64,000 nt of DNA from Thalassospira lucentensis (GTDB lineage: Bacteria > Pseudomonadota > Alphaproteobacteria > Rhodospirillales > Thalassospiraceae), in NCBI RefSeq assembly GCF_001613805.1, contig NZ_LPVY01000008.1, positions 62,001 through 126,000 of the forward strand, given 5' to 3'. The translations under genes were made by a program, and so were the position numbers. The first letter of the stretch is position 1; each line of letters begins with the position of its first letter. The notes beneath the pieces were generated by a model. It saw only the letters and a program-made list of their open reading frames with translations, was not told the origin of the DNA and did no database searches. Of this stretch, positions 25,276 to 34,393 are shown in pieces.

Positions 25276-26481
25276 GGCAAGGTGACGCACCAGCATATTT
25301 GAAAGCGGGGCGGCCGACAGGCCATGCGCGGTTACGCTGATGGCAACGATCATGACGGCGGCGGCAATCAGGGACTCATAACCCTTCGGATCGATCATGG
25401 TGATCATGATCAGCAGGTAAATAACCGACGCTATGCCACGTGGGCCAAACCAGCCGATATAGAGTTTCTCCGCCAGACTGTAGGGGCTGCCGATCATGCA
25501 AAGCCAGACGCAAAGCGGGCGCAGGATCGCGAGACTGACGATCGAGAAGATCAGCATTTCCCATGTCCAAAGCTGATATACTGCCGGTATGACTACCAGA
25601 CCGAAAATGAAGAAGGTCAGCATGGTAAGCAGTTCTGATTCTGCTTCACCAAAGCTTTCGATGGTTTCGCGGACCTGTTCTGACGAGATGTTAAGCGCAA
25701 GGCCGCCTGCGAAGGCCGCAACAAAGCCGTTTCCGCCAAGTTTTTCGCTGAGGAAAAAGATGAACAGCGCAGCGAGTACGCCAAGCAACCTTTCGAAGCG
25801 GTCGATGATGGTGTTGGTGGTGACCGCGTGATTGACGATCTGGCCGATGAAATATCCGGCCAGAAGCCCGACCCCGGCGCCGACGGAAATTTCAATCGCC
25901 GCCTCTGTCAGCCAATTGTTGCTGCTTTCGCCAACAAGGTCGGCCTCGAGCAATACGACCGCAGTGAATACCGGCAAAACCAGCCCGTCATTCAGACCAC
26001 TTTCGATATTGATGCCCTGTCGCACCGGGTCGGGGACGGCGGTGTTTTCCATCACCGGTCGGCCAAGGGCTGCATCTGTCGGGCTAACGATCAGCGCCAG
26101 TATAAGGGCGGGCAAGACACCAACGGATGGATGTAGGCCAATGATAAAGGCCCATGTCACACCAATTGTTAGCGGCAAACCGATCAGAAGCAACCGGTTG
26201 GCAAGCCGGATGGCGGGCCTTTCCTTGCGGTAATCAAGAACGGCGGCATCAAGGAACAGGATGATCGCCAGCGTCATTTCGGAAAAACTTGTGGCGAAGG
26301 GGATGCGATCGGCAAAGGGGGCCAGCGGTGCCTCATGCCATATGCCGAGCGGTACGGCGATTAGCGCCCCGGCCAAGGCCATCATCATGGGCGAAGATAT
26401 ATTGCTTCGTTGCAGTCTGCGTGACTGCAACCCGTAAAGCAGTCCCGATCCCAGAAAAAGGATGATGACCCATTCGAACAT
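25255..26481 (-). CDS. CPA1 family cation/proton antiporter
   Basis: This 408-residue integral membrane protein has about 12 helices and the sodium/hydrogen exchanger fold: FLDAAVLDYRKERPAIRL, ALIVSPTDAALGRPVM, NIESGLNDGLVLPVFTAVVLLEAD (the ND motif), and WFGPRGIASVIYLLIMI near the C-terminus. Unlike the antiporter at 20841 it has no cytoplasmic regulatory domain. It likely exchanges Na+ or K+ for H+. The gene is transcribed alone toward the LysE gene, and its last codons overlap the terminator of that convergent gene. Confidence 0.9.
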   Translation of the reverse strand: MFEWVIILFLGSGLLYGLQSRRLQRSNISSPMMMALAGALIAVPLGIWHEAPLAPFADRIPFATSFSEMTLAIILFLDAAVLDYRKERPAIRLANRLLLIGLPLTIGVTWAFIIGLHPSVGVLPALILALIVSPTDAALGRPVMENTAVPDPVRQGINIESGLNDGLVLPVFTAVVLLEADLVGESSNNWLTEAAIEISVGAGVGLLAGYFIGQIVNHAVTTNTIIDRFERLLGVLAALFIFFLSEKLGGNGFVAAFAGGLALNISSEQVRETIESFGEAESELLTMLTFFIFGLVVIPAVYQLWTWEMLIFSIVSLAILRPLCVWLCMIGSPYSLAEKLYIGWFGPRGIASVIYLLIMITMIDPKGYESLIAAAVMIVAISVTAHGLSAAPLSNMLVRHLAKKGARF

Positions 26482-26576
26482 GATACAGCCTAACTGATTG
26501 GTTCATTGGATATATTGCCGCAATTCAAGGCAAATACCAAACATCAAAGGCGGAAAGCGAAGGGCTGGAAGAGAGA

Positions 26577-27362
26577 TCAGGCTGTTGCTGCCCGGATGGT
26601 AGAAAGAACATTCTGATGGCATCGTGCGTCGCCACTCGCGATGACGGCACCATCACTGAAAATCGTAAGTGGCTTGCCCTGCCAATCGGTCATAACGCCA
26701 CCCGCACCTTCTACAACGGGAACAAGGGCGCAAAAATCATATGCCTGCAAACCGCATTCAACCACGGTATCGGCAAAGCCAAGCGCAACCAGACCGTAGG
26801 CATAGGCATCAACGCCATACATCGGCTGGCGGCATTTCTCCGAGACTGCCTTGTAGGCTCGTGCCGAGGCATCGGTTCGGAAAAGTTCCGGGGCAGTGGT
26901 AAAGAAAGTCGCGGTATCAAGCGTTTCGCATTCACGCGCGTTGATTTCGTTGCCATTCATCGTGCTCGGGCGCCCCATAACCCCAACCCAGCGTTCATCC
27001 GTGATGGCCTGATCAATGATGCCAAGTATGGGGACGCCTTTATGGCACAGCGCAATGAGGGTCGCGAAGCTTGGTTTGCCCGCGATGAACGACTTGGTGC
27101 CGTCAATCGGATCAAGGACCCAGACAAAATCGGCATTGATATTGTGGCGGCCATGTTCTTCGCCAAGAATTCCGTGATCAGGAAGTTCTGCCGACAGAAT
27201 TGCACGCATCGCAGTTTCAACTTCGCGGTCGGCAATGGTCACCGGGCTTGCATCAGCCTTGACGTCAACTGCTACGGGGGTGCGGTAATACTGGTGCACG
27301 ACCGGACGGGCGGTATCGGCCAGCTTGTGGGAGATCTCCAGAAAGTGATCGAGATTTTCCAT
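26577..27362 (-). CDS. hisN: Histidinol-phosphatase, inositol monophosphatase family
   Basis: This 261-residue member of the IMPase/FBPase superfamily has the metal and catalytic motifs GEEHG, VWVLDPIDGTKSFIAGKPSFATLIAL, and LQAYDFCALVPVVEGAGG. The HisN-type subgroup (GKPSFATLIALCHKG, PELFRTD, YAYGLVALGFADTVVE) dephosphorylates L-histidinol phosphate in histidine synthesis in many alphaproteobacteria. It ends 95 bp before the antiporter start and is separated from cycM by a terminator. Related inositol phosphatases cannot be fully ruled out. Confidence 0.88.
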   Translation of the reverse strand: MENLDHFLEISHKLADTARPVVHQYYRTPVAVDVKADASPVTIADREVETAMRAILSAELPDHGILGEEHGRHNINADFVWVLDPIDGTKSFIAGKPSFATLIALCHKGVPILGIIDQAITDERWVGVMGRPSTMNGNEINARECETLDTATFFTTAPELFRTDASARAYKAVSEKCRQPMYGVDAYAYGLVALGFADTVVECGLQAYDFCALVPVVEGAGGVMTDWQGKPLTIFSDGAVIASGDARCHQNVLSTIRAATA

Positions 27363-27400
27363 TAAAACGCATCCCTGCTTGAAATGATTGGCCGCAAACG

Positions 27401-27428
27401 AAAACAGGGGACAGTTACCTGTCCCCTG
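27401..27428 (-). terminator. Intrinsic terminator of cycM
   Basis: On the minus strand a perfect 10-bp stem (CAGGGGACAG / CTGTCCCCTG) with a GTAA tetraloop is followed by TTTT. It lies 40 bp past the cycM stop and 39 bp before the hisN start, so it separates the two co-directional genes. Confidence 0.85.
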
Positions 27429-27467
27429 TAAAAAATCAATCGATTATCCGGTGAATTTTCCTGCCCT

Positions 27468-28163
27468 TTATTGGGCGGGTGCTTCACCCTCTGCTGCAGG
27501 TTCTGCCGGTGTGTCTGCCGCAGGTGCTTCTTCAGCAGCCGCATCGTTGGATTCCGCAGCTTCGGCCGGGGCATCTGCGGCTGCGTCGGTGGTTTCACCT
27601 GCCGCGGCCTCTGCCGGATCGGGATAAGGCAGTGGATTATCCGACTTGCTGTTCAGCCATGCGATGACTGCGGCGCGCTCCTCAGGCTTTTTCAGGCCCC
27701 CGAAGCTCATTTTCGTGCCTTCAACGTAATCGCGCGGCTTGTAAAGGAAGTGGTTCAGCTCTTCCCAGCCCCAAGTCCCGCCATGGTTGGCCATGCCATC
27801 GGAATAGGCGAAGTCACCCTTGTGGGCGAAATCGTTGCCGACAATACCATAAAGGTTCGGGCCGGTTTTGTTCGGGCCGCCTTTTTCGACGTCGTGGCAT
27901 GATGCGCATTTTTTGAAGACTTTCTCGCCCTCGGCAAGGTCAGCCGAAGCAAGCATTGTCAGAATCGGCTCCGGCCCGGCGGGCTCTGCCGGTGCGGCGG
28001 CAGGCGCGCTAGCACCGGCCATCAGTTCTTCGGAGAACGGGTAAACGGGCGATTCCAGTTCATCGGGGTGCACAAGGGCACTTCCAATCTTGCCAACAAC
28101 TATGACCAAAAGCACAGCACAGATAACACCGGCGACGATCTTGTTGATTTCCATCGTTTTCAT
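27468..28163 (-). CDS. cycM: Membrane-anchored c-type cytochrome CycM with Ala/Glu-rich tail
   Basis: This 231-residue protein has an N-terminal uncleaved anchor (INKIVAGVICAVLLVIVVGKIGSAL), a short Ala/Pro linker, then a class I cytochrome c domain (about 70-175) with one haem site CASCH, the GPNLYGIVGNDFAHK motif and the Met ligand in GTKMSF. It matches CycM/cytochrome c552, which carries electrons from the bc1 complex to a terminal oxidase at the periplasmic face. The last 55 residues or so form an unusual low-complexity Ala/Glu/Pro tail. The Shine-Dalgarno GGGAT precedes ATG 28163. Divergent from kdsB. Confidence 0.92.
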   Translation of the reverse strand: MKTMEINKIVAGVICAVLLVIVVGKIGSALVHPDELESPVYPFSEELMAGASAPAAAPAEPAGPEPILTMLASADLAEGEKVFKKCASCHDVEKGGPNKTGPNLYGIVGNDFAHKGDFAYSDGMANHGGTWGWEELNHFLYKPRDYVEGTKMSFGGLKKPEERAAVIAWLNSKSDNPLPYPDPAEAAAGETTDAAADAPAEAAESNDAAAEEAPAADTPAEPAAEGEAPAQ

Positions 28164-28501
28164 GACGGGATCCCTACAGCCTAATCACTCTCAGGTTTCT
28201 TTTTTAACAGCTGACCCATGCGCCCCCAAAACGCTCTTAAAGATCACAAGAACGCGCATGCGACAGCAGGTCAGACCGGTCGGAGGGAAAACTATACGTT
28301 TCAGAGATTTGCATCAACCTTTCTTAAACACAAAGGCGAAAACAGACGAGATAGACCTTCGTCATATTCAATTCCGTCTTTCGCAAAATCCCCAAAACCG
28401 GCTATTGTCCCGCCGAATCAAGCCATTGTTTCTTGCACAGGTCATCAGACACGCGCTTTGCGCGAGATCAAAGCAGGATCAAGCCAATCCGGAGGCCCAA
28501 G
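28164..28501. other. Divergent promoter region of cycM and kdsB
   Basis: This 338-bp gap lies between divergently read cycM and kdsB. Only the ribosome-binding sites at its edges are clear (GGGAT for cycM; GGAGG for kdsB). I found no hairpin or strong palindrome and no convincing -35/-10 pair. Confidence 0.5.
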
Positions 28502-29242
28502 ATGACTACGCCGCGCAATCCTGTTGTCGTTATTCCTGCCCGCATGGCATCGACACGCCTGCCCAACAAGCCGTTGGCCGATATTCACGGGGAGCCGATG
28601 ATTGTTCATGTCTGGCGTCGGGCCACCGAGGCCGGAATCGGCCCGGTTATCGTGGCCTGTGCCGAACAGGAAATCGTCGATGCCGTTACAGCGGCTGGCG
28701 GGATTGCTGTTTTGACCGATCCGGATCTGCCGAGCGGATCGGACCGCGTGCATCAGGCGCTGCAAAGCTTTGATCCGGACGGAAAATATGATGCCGTGGT
28801 CAATGTGCAGGGGGACCTGCCGACGATTGATGCGGCAGATATTCGGGCGGTGTTCGAGCCGCTTGCCGATCCGAATGTCGATATCGCGACTCTGGCAGCC
28901 GCAATTACGCGCGAAGAAGAACGGACCAATCCCAATGTGGTCAAGGCGGTTGCCGCCTTTGGTGCCGGTAGGGTTGCACGCGCGCTTTACTTCACGCGCG
29001 CGACAGCCCCGCATGGCGACGGGCCGCTTTATCACCATATCGGGCTTTATACCTATCGCCGGGCGGCTCTTGACCGGTTTGTCAGTCTTCCGCCTGCCGA
29101 ACTTGAAATGCGTGAAAAGCTTGAACAGTTGCGCGCACTTGAAAACGGCATGGTGATCGCAGTTGCCCTTGTGAACGGGGTCCCACTTGGCGTTGATACT
29201 CCCGAAGACCTTGAACGCGCACGACTTGTGCTGGGCGCGTAA
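28502..29242 (+). CDS. kdsB: 3-deoxy-manno-octulosonate cytidylyltransferase
   Basis: This 246-residue enzyme activates KDO as CMP-KDO for lipopolysaccharide inner-core synthesis. Signature elements are [20 protein letters not shown] (CTP binding), [22 protein letters not shown] and [37 protein letters not shown]. Complete and typical in length. ATG at 28502 follows GGAGGCCCAAG; the frame opens earlier at 28433, but that lacks a Shine-Dalgarno and does not match the family start. pheA follows 81 bp downstream. Acts in the cytoplasm. Confidence 0.97.
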   Translation: MTTPRNPVVVIPARMASTRLPNKPLADIHGEPMIVHVWRRATEAGIGPVIVACAEQEIVDAVTAAGGIAVLTDPDLPSGSDRVHQALQSFDPDGKYDAVVNVQGDLPTIDAADIRAVFEPLADPNVDIATLAAAITREEERTNPNVVKAVAAFGAGRVARALYFTRATAPHGDGPLYHHIGLYTYRRAALDRFVSLPPAELEMREKLEQLRALENGMVIAVALVNGVPLGVDTPEDLERARLVLGA

Positions 29243-29323
29243 TTAGGCTTTTCTATGTTTTGCTCAGCGGTAAAGCCGCAGGATGCAACATGGAAATCAT
29301 ATTAGATATCAGGAAACAACCAG

Positions 29324-30184
29324 ATGGCTGCCCAACAACGTATAGCTTTTCAAGGAATGCACGGTGCCTACTCCGATCAGGCAGCCCGGCGCGCCTTTCC
29401 GGGTGCGACGACTGTGCCTTGCCGGACGTTTGAGGGCGCATTTGGTGCATTGCGCGACGGCGATGTCGATCTGGCGGTGATTCCGATTGATAACACCTTG
29501 GCCGGTCGCGTGGCGGATGTTCATCACATTTTGCCCGATTCCGGTGTGCATATCATTGGCGAGACGTTCCTTCGGATCAATCACGCGCTGGTCGCGGTTC
29601 CGGGGGCGAAGATTTCCGATATCAAGGAAATCCGAAGCCACGTTCACGCACTGGGTCAGTGCCGCAAAATCCGCCGGGAACTTGGCGTGAACACCGTCGT
29701 TGGTCCGGACACTGCCGGATGTGCGAAGGAAGTTGCTGATCTGGGCGATAAAAGCATTGCGGCGATTGCGCCAGTACTTGCCGCAGAAATCTACGGTCTT
29801 GATGTGCTGCGTACCGAGGTCGAGGATGCTGAGCATAACACGACCCGCTTCATTATTCTGGCGCGCGAACCACTTGATATTGCCAATGATGGCACGCCGG
29901 TGGTGACAAGCTTCGTCTTCCGCGTCCGCAACGTTGCGGCTGCCCTTTACAAGGCCCTTGGCGGTTTTGCAACCAACGGCATCAACATGACCAAGCTTGA
30001 AAGCTATATGGTTGAGGGACATTTCACCGCCACCCAGTTCTTTGCCGAGGTCGAAGCCCATCCCGAACAGCTTGGCCTGCGTCATGCATTGGAGGAACTT
30101 CAGTTCTTCTCGCACGAGGTTCGCATTCTGGGTGTTTATCCATCCCATTCCTTCCGTCGGGAAAATGATCTTCCGGCGGAATAG
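29324..30184 (+). CDS. pheA: Prephenate dehydratase
   Basis: This 286-residue monofunctional prephenate dehydratase makes phenylpyruvate for phenylalanine synthesis. The catalytic domain (about 6-180) begins RIAFQGMHGAYSDQAARRAFPG and ends with the NTTRFIIL segment holding the catalytic Thr-Arg. The C-terminal ACT domain (about 195-275, VTSFVFRVRNVAAALYKALGGFATNGINMTKLESYMVEG) confers phenylalanine feedback. No chorismate mutase domain is fused. ATG at 29324 follows AGGAAACAACC. A strong terminator lies downstream. Confidence 0.96.
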   Translation: MAAQQRIAFQGMHGAYSDQAARRAFPGATTVPCRTFEGAFGALRDGDVDLAVIPIDNTLAGRVADVHHILPDSGVHIIGETFLRINHALVAVPGAKISDIKEIRSHVHALGQCRKIRRELGVNTVVGPDTAGCAKEVADLGDKSIAAIAPVLAAEIYGLDVLRTEVEDAEHNTTRFIILAREPLDIANDGTPVVTSFVFRVRNVAAALYKALGGFATNGINMTKLESYMVEGHFTATQFFAEVEAHPEQLGLRHALEELQFFSHEVRILGVYPSHSFRRENDLPAE

Positions 30185-30224
30185 ATCGGGTTAAAATCCT
30201 CTTGCGATCAGTCATAAGACAAGC

Positions 30225-30258
30225 AAAACGGGCCATTCCAAAGGAAATGGCCCGTTTT
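30225..30258. terminator. Bidirectional intrinsic terminator between pheA and the chemoreceptor
   Basis: AAAACGGGCCATT pairs perfectly with AATGGCCCGTTTT around a short loop, so both strands end the stem in a T-run. It serves the convergent pheA and chemoreceptor genes. Confidence 0.9.
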
Positions 30259-30291
30259 CTTATTTATGCATTAGGCTGTTTTCAGCAGGGA

Positions 30292-31962
30292 TCAATTTTC
30301 GGCCTGTTTGACCAGGTCGTTTGAGAAGCGCTGAATGATCTGGGTCAGTTCCGAAGAACGTGAAGAAAGTTCTTCGGACGCATTGCGCAGATCGCCTGCG
30401 TGGGTTGTAGTGCTTTGCGCATTCTTCATGGTCTGATCTACGCTGTAGGAAATCTGTTTCACGCCGTCGGCACTGCGGTTCGCATTGCCGGCAATTTCCT
30501 GCGTCGCGGCACCCTGTTCCTCAATTGCGGCTGCAATGGCGGTCGAGGCAGATCGAACCTGGTCGATGGTTTCCGACACACGTGAAATGCCGGTAACAGC
30601 GCGTTCTGTGCCTTCGACGATACCGTTGATCTGGGCAGCGATTTCCTCGGTTGCGCGTCCTGTCTGGGTGGCGAGGTTCTTGACCTCACTTGCGACAACG
30701 GCAAAGCCTTTGCCTGCATCGCCAGCACGGGCGGCCTCAATGGTTGCGTTCAGCGCCAGAAGGTTGGTCTGGCCTGCGATGTCATTGATCAGGCTGACGA
30801 TTTCCTTGATCTTGTCGACTGCATCGGAGAGGCCACCAACATCATTTGATGCACTTTGGCTTTCATGTGTTGCGCGTTCGACTGTGTTGGACATCTGGGA
30901 AATCTGGACGTTGATTTCCGTGATCGAGGATGAGAGTTCCTCGGTTGCGGCGGCAACCGCGTCGACATTCTGTGACACCGATCCGGCGGCAGAAGCGACC
31001 TGTTGGCTTTGATCCAGAATACCTTCAGCGTTGTGCGACATGCTGATCGCAAGATCGCCACTGCGTTTAACCGACTGGTCAACGGCACCGGCAATACCGC
31101 CAACTTCACTTTCGAGTTTTTTGGCGATGTTGCGGATATTTGTACGACGTTCTTCTTCGGCTTTCTGTTTCTGGAGGGCCGCATCTTTTTCAAGCTGCTG
31201 GGCCTGTGCGGATTTGTCGCGCAGGGCAAGAACGCCGGATGCCATATCGCCGATTTCGGTAAAGTTGGACTCGGTATCAACCGGTGCCTGATAATTGCCT
31301 TCGGCAATTGTCGCGATGGAGCGGTTCAGGCCCACGATGCTTTTGGTGATACGGGTCCCGACGAACCAGGACAGAACCCCCGCGATGATGATGGCGATGA
31401 CGGAAATGATCGCAATACGTTGCATAACAGACTGAAATTCTGCAGCAACATCATCCATATAGACGCCAGCGCCAAGTGCCCAGTTCCACTCCGGGATCGG
31501 GCGGACATAGGCCGCCTTTTCGATCAGGCGGTCGCCTTCGCCCGGCTTTTTGGTTTCATAGGTGATGACACCACCACCGGCCTTGGCGGTGCTGACGATC
31601 TTTTGGCGTACTTTGCTGTCGGGATTACATTTGCCAACGTCACCGGGGCTAAGAGGATCCAGAACCATGCAATGGCTGTAGTCGGATGCATAAATATAGT
31701 TCTCGCCATCGAACCGATAGGCATTGAGAAGGGCAAGAGCCTCTGCCTTGGCGGTATTTTCGTCCATGTCGCCAGCTTTAACTTTGGCGATATATGCATT
31801 GACGATTGTGACCGCACCTTCGGTCAGATGTTCGATCTGTTCGAACTTCCCGTTTCGCAGGCTGCTTTGATAATTCAGTGCCACCGTTGCGATAATCGCG
31901 ATCAGCGTCAGCAGGCAGATCGCCGGGATTGAGAAAATCCCCGTAACAACCCGAAACCGCAT
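30292..31962 (-). CDS. Methyl-accepting chemotaxis protein with single Cache sensor
   Basis: This 556-residue receptor has helix 1 ([21 protein letters not shown]), a periplasmic domain of about 150 residues with single-Cache (sCache_2) features ([48 protein letters not shown]), helix 2 ([17 protein letters not shown]), a HAMP domain, a coiled coil, and a full MA signalling domain with the hairpin tip [38 protein letters not shown]. sCache_2 domains often sense short organic acids; the ligand here is unknown. No C-terminal CheR pentapeptide is visible. AAGGGGATGG precedes the ATG. Confidence 0.95.
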   Translation of the reverse strand: MRFRVVTGIFSIPAICLLTLIAIIATVALNYQSSLRNGKFEQIEHLTEGAVTIVNAYIAKVKAGDMDENTAKAEALALLNAYRFDGENYIYASDYSHCMVLDPLSPGDVGKCNPDSKVRQKIVSTAKAGGGVITYETKKPGEGDRLIEKAAYVRPIPEWNWALGAGVYMDDVAAEFQSVMQRIAIISVIAIIIAGVLSWFVGTRITKSIVGLNRSIATIAEGNYQAPVDTESNFTEIGDMASGVLALRDKSAQAQQLEKDAALQKQKAEEERRTNIRNIAKKLESEVGGIAGAVDQSVKRSGDLAISMSHNAEGILDQSQQVASAAGSVSQNVDAVAAATEELSSSITEINVQISQMSNTVERATHESQSASNDVGGLSDAVDKIKEIVSLINDIAGQTNLLALNATIEAARAGDAGKGFAVVASEVKNLATQTGRATEEIAAQINGIVEGTERAVTGISRVSETIDQVRSASTAIAAAIEEQGAATQEIAGNANRSADGVKQISYSVDQTMKNAQSTTTHAGDLRNASEELSSRSSELTQIIQRFSNDLVKQAEN

Positions 31963-32090
31963 GGTCCATCCCCTTGAATGTTGTGTAACCGGCCGATAAT
32001 GCGCACAAATTCGATATCGATAGATTAATTCGGTGTTACATATGGGAATGATAAATGCGTTTTTGCATGGCTGCCCGGCGCAGGGATTGA

Positions 32091-32119
32091 TTGACTTTGT
32101 TCCGAGGGGCCTGTATCAC
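32091..32119 (+). promoter_or_regulatory. Candidate sigma-70-type promoter of the helicase gene
   Basis: TTGACT (32091-32096), a 17-bp spacer and TATCAC (32114-32119) fit a housekeeping promoter. Transcription from here would give a leader of roughly 210 bases before the helicase ATG at 32338. The rest of the 31963-32337 gap also holds the chemoreceptor promoter and the palindrome ATGACGTCAT at 32196-32205. Confidence 0.45.
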
Positions 32120-32337
32120 CCGCTTCATTCCTTCGCTTGTAGGGCAGATTGAGCTGTCAGGAACTGTGTGAAAAGGCGAGGGCGGCGATGACGTGATGAC
32201 GTCATGGCCTCATCATATGCCTCTCATGCAGGGTCCGAAGCAGCGGCTTGATCGCCGTGCACCGGTCGCTATTGCTGTCGAGCAGGCACATCATGGCGCG
32301 AACATGGCGCCGACCGGATTTTGAAGGACTTTCCTTT

Positions 32338-34158
32338 ATGACTAATTTTGAAGGGCTCAACCTTATCGAGCCCCTGCTGCGCAACGTTGAAGCTACCGGT
32401 TTCACCGCACCGACCGAGATTCAGGCAAAAACCATTCCGGCATTGCTTGAAGGTCGTGACCTGATGGGGATTTCCCAGACGGGTGGTGGTAAAACCGCTG
32501 CATTCTGCCTGCCGCTGTTGCAGCGTCTTGCCGAAAATCCGAAACGCCCGGCACCGGGCCAGCCGCGCGCGCTTATTCTGGCGCCGACGCGTGAACTGGT
32601 AAACCAGATTGGACAGTGCCTGCGCGATTTCAAAAAAGGCATTCGCCTGTTTTCTTCAGTTGTTTATGGCGGCTCGCCGATGGGCCCGCAGATTCAGGAA
32701 CTGCGCCGTGGCGTTGATATCCTGGTTGCGACCCCGGGTCGTCTGCTTGACCATATGTCACGCAACACCATCCGTTTCGACGATATCGAAGTCTTCATCC
32801 TTGATGAAGCCGACCGTATGCTCGATATGGGTTTCTCAGAAGACGTTCTGACCGTTGCCGAAGTGCTGCCACGTGATCACCAGACGGTGATGTTCTCGGC
32901 AACCATGCCGCCGGCTGTCAAACATCTGACCGACCGTCTGTTGAACAATCCGGTTAAGGTTGAAACCGCGCCGCAGTCCAGCGTGACCGAGCGTGTTACC
33001 CAGCGTGGCATGTTCGTGAAACGTCATGACAAGACCTCGCTTCTGGTTCAGTTGCTGAAACGTCAGGAAAGCGAACGCGTACTTGTTTTCACCAAAACCA
33101 AAGCCGATGCGGACGAACTTTCGTTCCAGTTGCGCGATGAAGGTGTTGATACCGACGCCATCCATGGTGACAAGCAGCAGCGTATTCGCCAGAAAATCCT
33201 GCGGAATTTCCGTAATGGCCAGTTCCCGGTCCTGATCGCAACTGACGTTGCAGCACGTGGTATTGACGTTCCGGGCATCACGCATGTCATCAACTATGAC
33301 CTGCCGACCGATCCGGAAAACTATGTGCACCGCATTGGCCGTACAGGCCGTGGCAGTGCCGAAGGTATCGCGATTTCGTTCTGCGAACCGCGTGACGTTC
33401 GTCATCTGCGCAACATCGAACGCGTGATCGGCCAGCAGGTCGAAATCGACGAAGATCATGAATTCCATTCGGCTCCGCCTGCCCGTTCGTCGGGTGGTAG
33501 CGGTCGCGATGGCGGCCGTGGTGGTCGCGGCGGATTTGGCGGTGGTCGTGATGGCGGTCGTGGTCGTGGCGGTTTCGGCGGCGGTCGTGACGGTGGTCGC
33601 GATGCTGGCCGTGGTGGTCGCGGTGGATTTGGTGGTGGCCGTGATGGTGCTCGCGACGGTGCCCGTTCATTCGGCGGTCCGCGTCGTGCCGAAGGTGACC
33701 GTGATGGTGCGCGCCGTTTCGAAGGTGATCGCGAAGGCGGCCGTGCTTTTGGTGGCGATCGTGACGGCGGTCGTCGTTTTGGCCAGTCAGATCAGCCGCG
33801 TGGTGACCGCGGCGGTGATCGTCCTGCCCGTTCGGATCGTAATGATCGCGGTGGTGACCGTTTTGATCGCAAGCCGCGTTTTGACCGCGCTGCTAGCGAT
33901 CAGCGTCCGGATCGTGCAGAGCGTTCTGATCGTACCGAGCGTACGGATCGTGGCACCAACTTCCGCCCGCGTGGCGAAGGTGCACCGGCACGTGATGGCG
34001 AGCGTCGTTTTGCTGACAAGCCGCGTGGTGAACGTGGTTTCAAAAATCGTGATCGCGATACCCGCGGTCGTGATTTCAGTGATCGTCCGCGCCGTGCCGA
34101 AGGTGGCCGTGGAGAAGCCCGTGGTGGCAACCAGGGCATGAAACGCCGTTCTGCCTAA
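32338..34158 (+). CDS. DEAD-box RNA helicase with long RGG-rich tail
   Basis: This 606-residue protein has a complete helicase core at about 1-370: Q motif GFTAPTEIQ, motif I SQTGGGKT, PTREL, TPGRLLD, DEADRMLDMGF, SAT, and motif VI HRIGRTGR. From about residue 380 to the end the protein is Arg/Gly/Asp repeats (GGRGGRGGFGGGRDGGRGRGG type, then RSDRNDRGGDRFDRKPRFDR type), an RNA-binding disordered tail. Likely RhlE-class, working in ribosome assembly, mRNA decay or cold adaptation. ATG at 32338 follows GAAGGAC; the longer frame from 32248 lacks a ribosome-binding site. Confidence 0.95.
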   Translation: MTNFEGLNLIEPLLRNVEATGFTAPTEIQAKTIPALLEGRDLMGISQTGGGKTAAFCLPLLQRLAENPKRPAPGQPRALILAPTRELVNQIGQCLRDFKKGIRLFSSVVYGGSPMGPQIQELRRGVDILVATPGRLLDHMSRNTIRFDDIEVFILDEADRMLDMGFSEDVLTVAEVLPRDHQTVMFSATMPPAVKHLTDRLLNNPVKVETAPQSSVTERVTQRGMFVKRHDKTSLLVQLLKRQESERVLVFTKTKADADELSFQLRDEGVDTDAIHGDKQQRIRQKILRNFRNGQFPVLIATDVAARGIDVPGITHVINYDLPTDPENYVHRIGRTGRGSAEGIAISFCEPRDVRHLRNIERVIGQQVEIDEDHEFHSAPPARSSGGSGRDGGRGGRGGFGGGRDGGRGRGGFGGGRDGGRDAGRGGRGGFGGGRDGARDGARSFGGPRRAEGDRDGARRFEGDREGGRAFGGDRDGGRRFGQSDQPRGDRGGDRPARSDRNDRGGDRFDRKPRFDRAASDQRPDRAERSDRTERTDRGTNFRPRGEGAPARDGERRFADKPRGERGFKNRDRDTRGRDFSDRPRRAEGGRGEARGGNQGMKRRSA

Positions 34159-34212
34159 GGCATTTCCCCTTTCCGGCTCTGGCTGGACTATCCGGGAAAT
34201 CTGAAGATTTTA

Positions 34213-34243
34213 AAAGAAGCCTCCGCTCTGCGGGGGCTTCTTT
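34213..34243 (+). terminator. Stem-loop terminator after the helicase gene
   Basis: AAAGAAGCC..CCGC pairs with GCGG..GGCTTCTTT (one wobble) around TCT, followed by GGTTTCT. The T-run is part of the stem, so it is a moderately strong terminator 54 bp past the helicase stop. Confidence 0.7.
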
Positions 34244-34294
34244 GGTTTCTGTCTCATCGCGCAGTTGGAGAATGTCTGTGATAATGTGCTAAAA

Positions 34295-34320
34295 AACATA
34301 TTCTGTATGATGAATATGTT
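34295..34320. promoter_or_regulatory. Inverted repeat upstream of the solute-binding protein gene
   Basis: AACATATTC and GAATATGTT are exact 9-bp arms separated by 8 bp, about 75 bp before the ATG at 34394. AT-rich symmetric sites like this are typical dimeric regulator operators. No regulator gene is adjacent. Confidence 0.5.
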
Positions 34321-34393
34321 CGTGTGCCTTCTTACATACTTCACAAAACAATCGACGCTGTGTGATCGATAATGCAGTTGGAGAGTGGTGGAT

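Noticed and set aside
30985-31932. Long frame opposite the chemoreceptor gene
   Set aside because: The chemoreceptor has all domains in order on the minus strand; the opposite frame is rich in Phe and Asp without a fold signature.
33458-34141. 227-codon overlapping frame (Val/Ala-rich) within the helicase tail, and Arg/His-rich frames on the minus strand
   Set aside because: Created by the repetitive Gly/Arg/Asp codons. Valine-rich shadow frames are expected of GGT/CGT repeats; no start signal.
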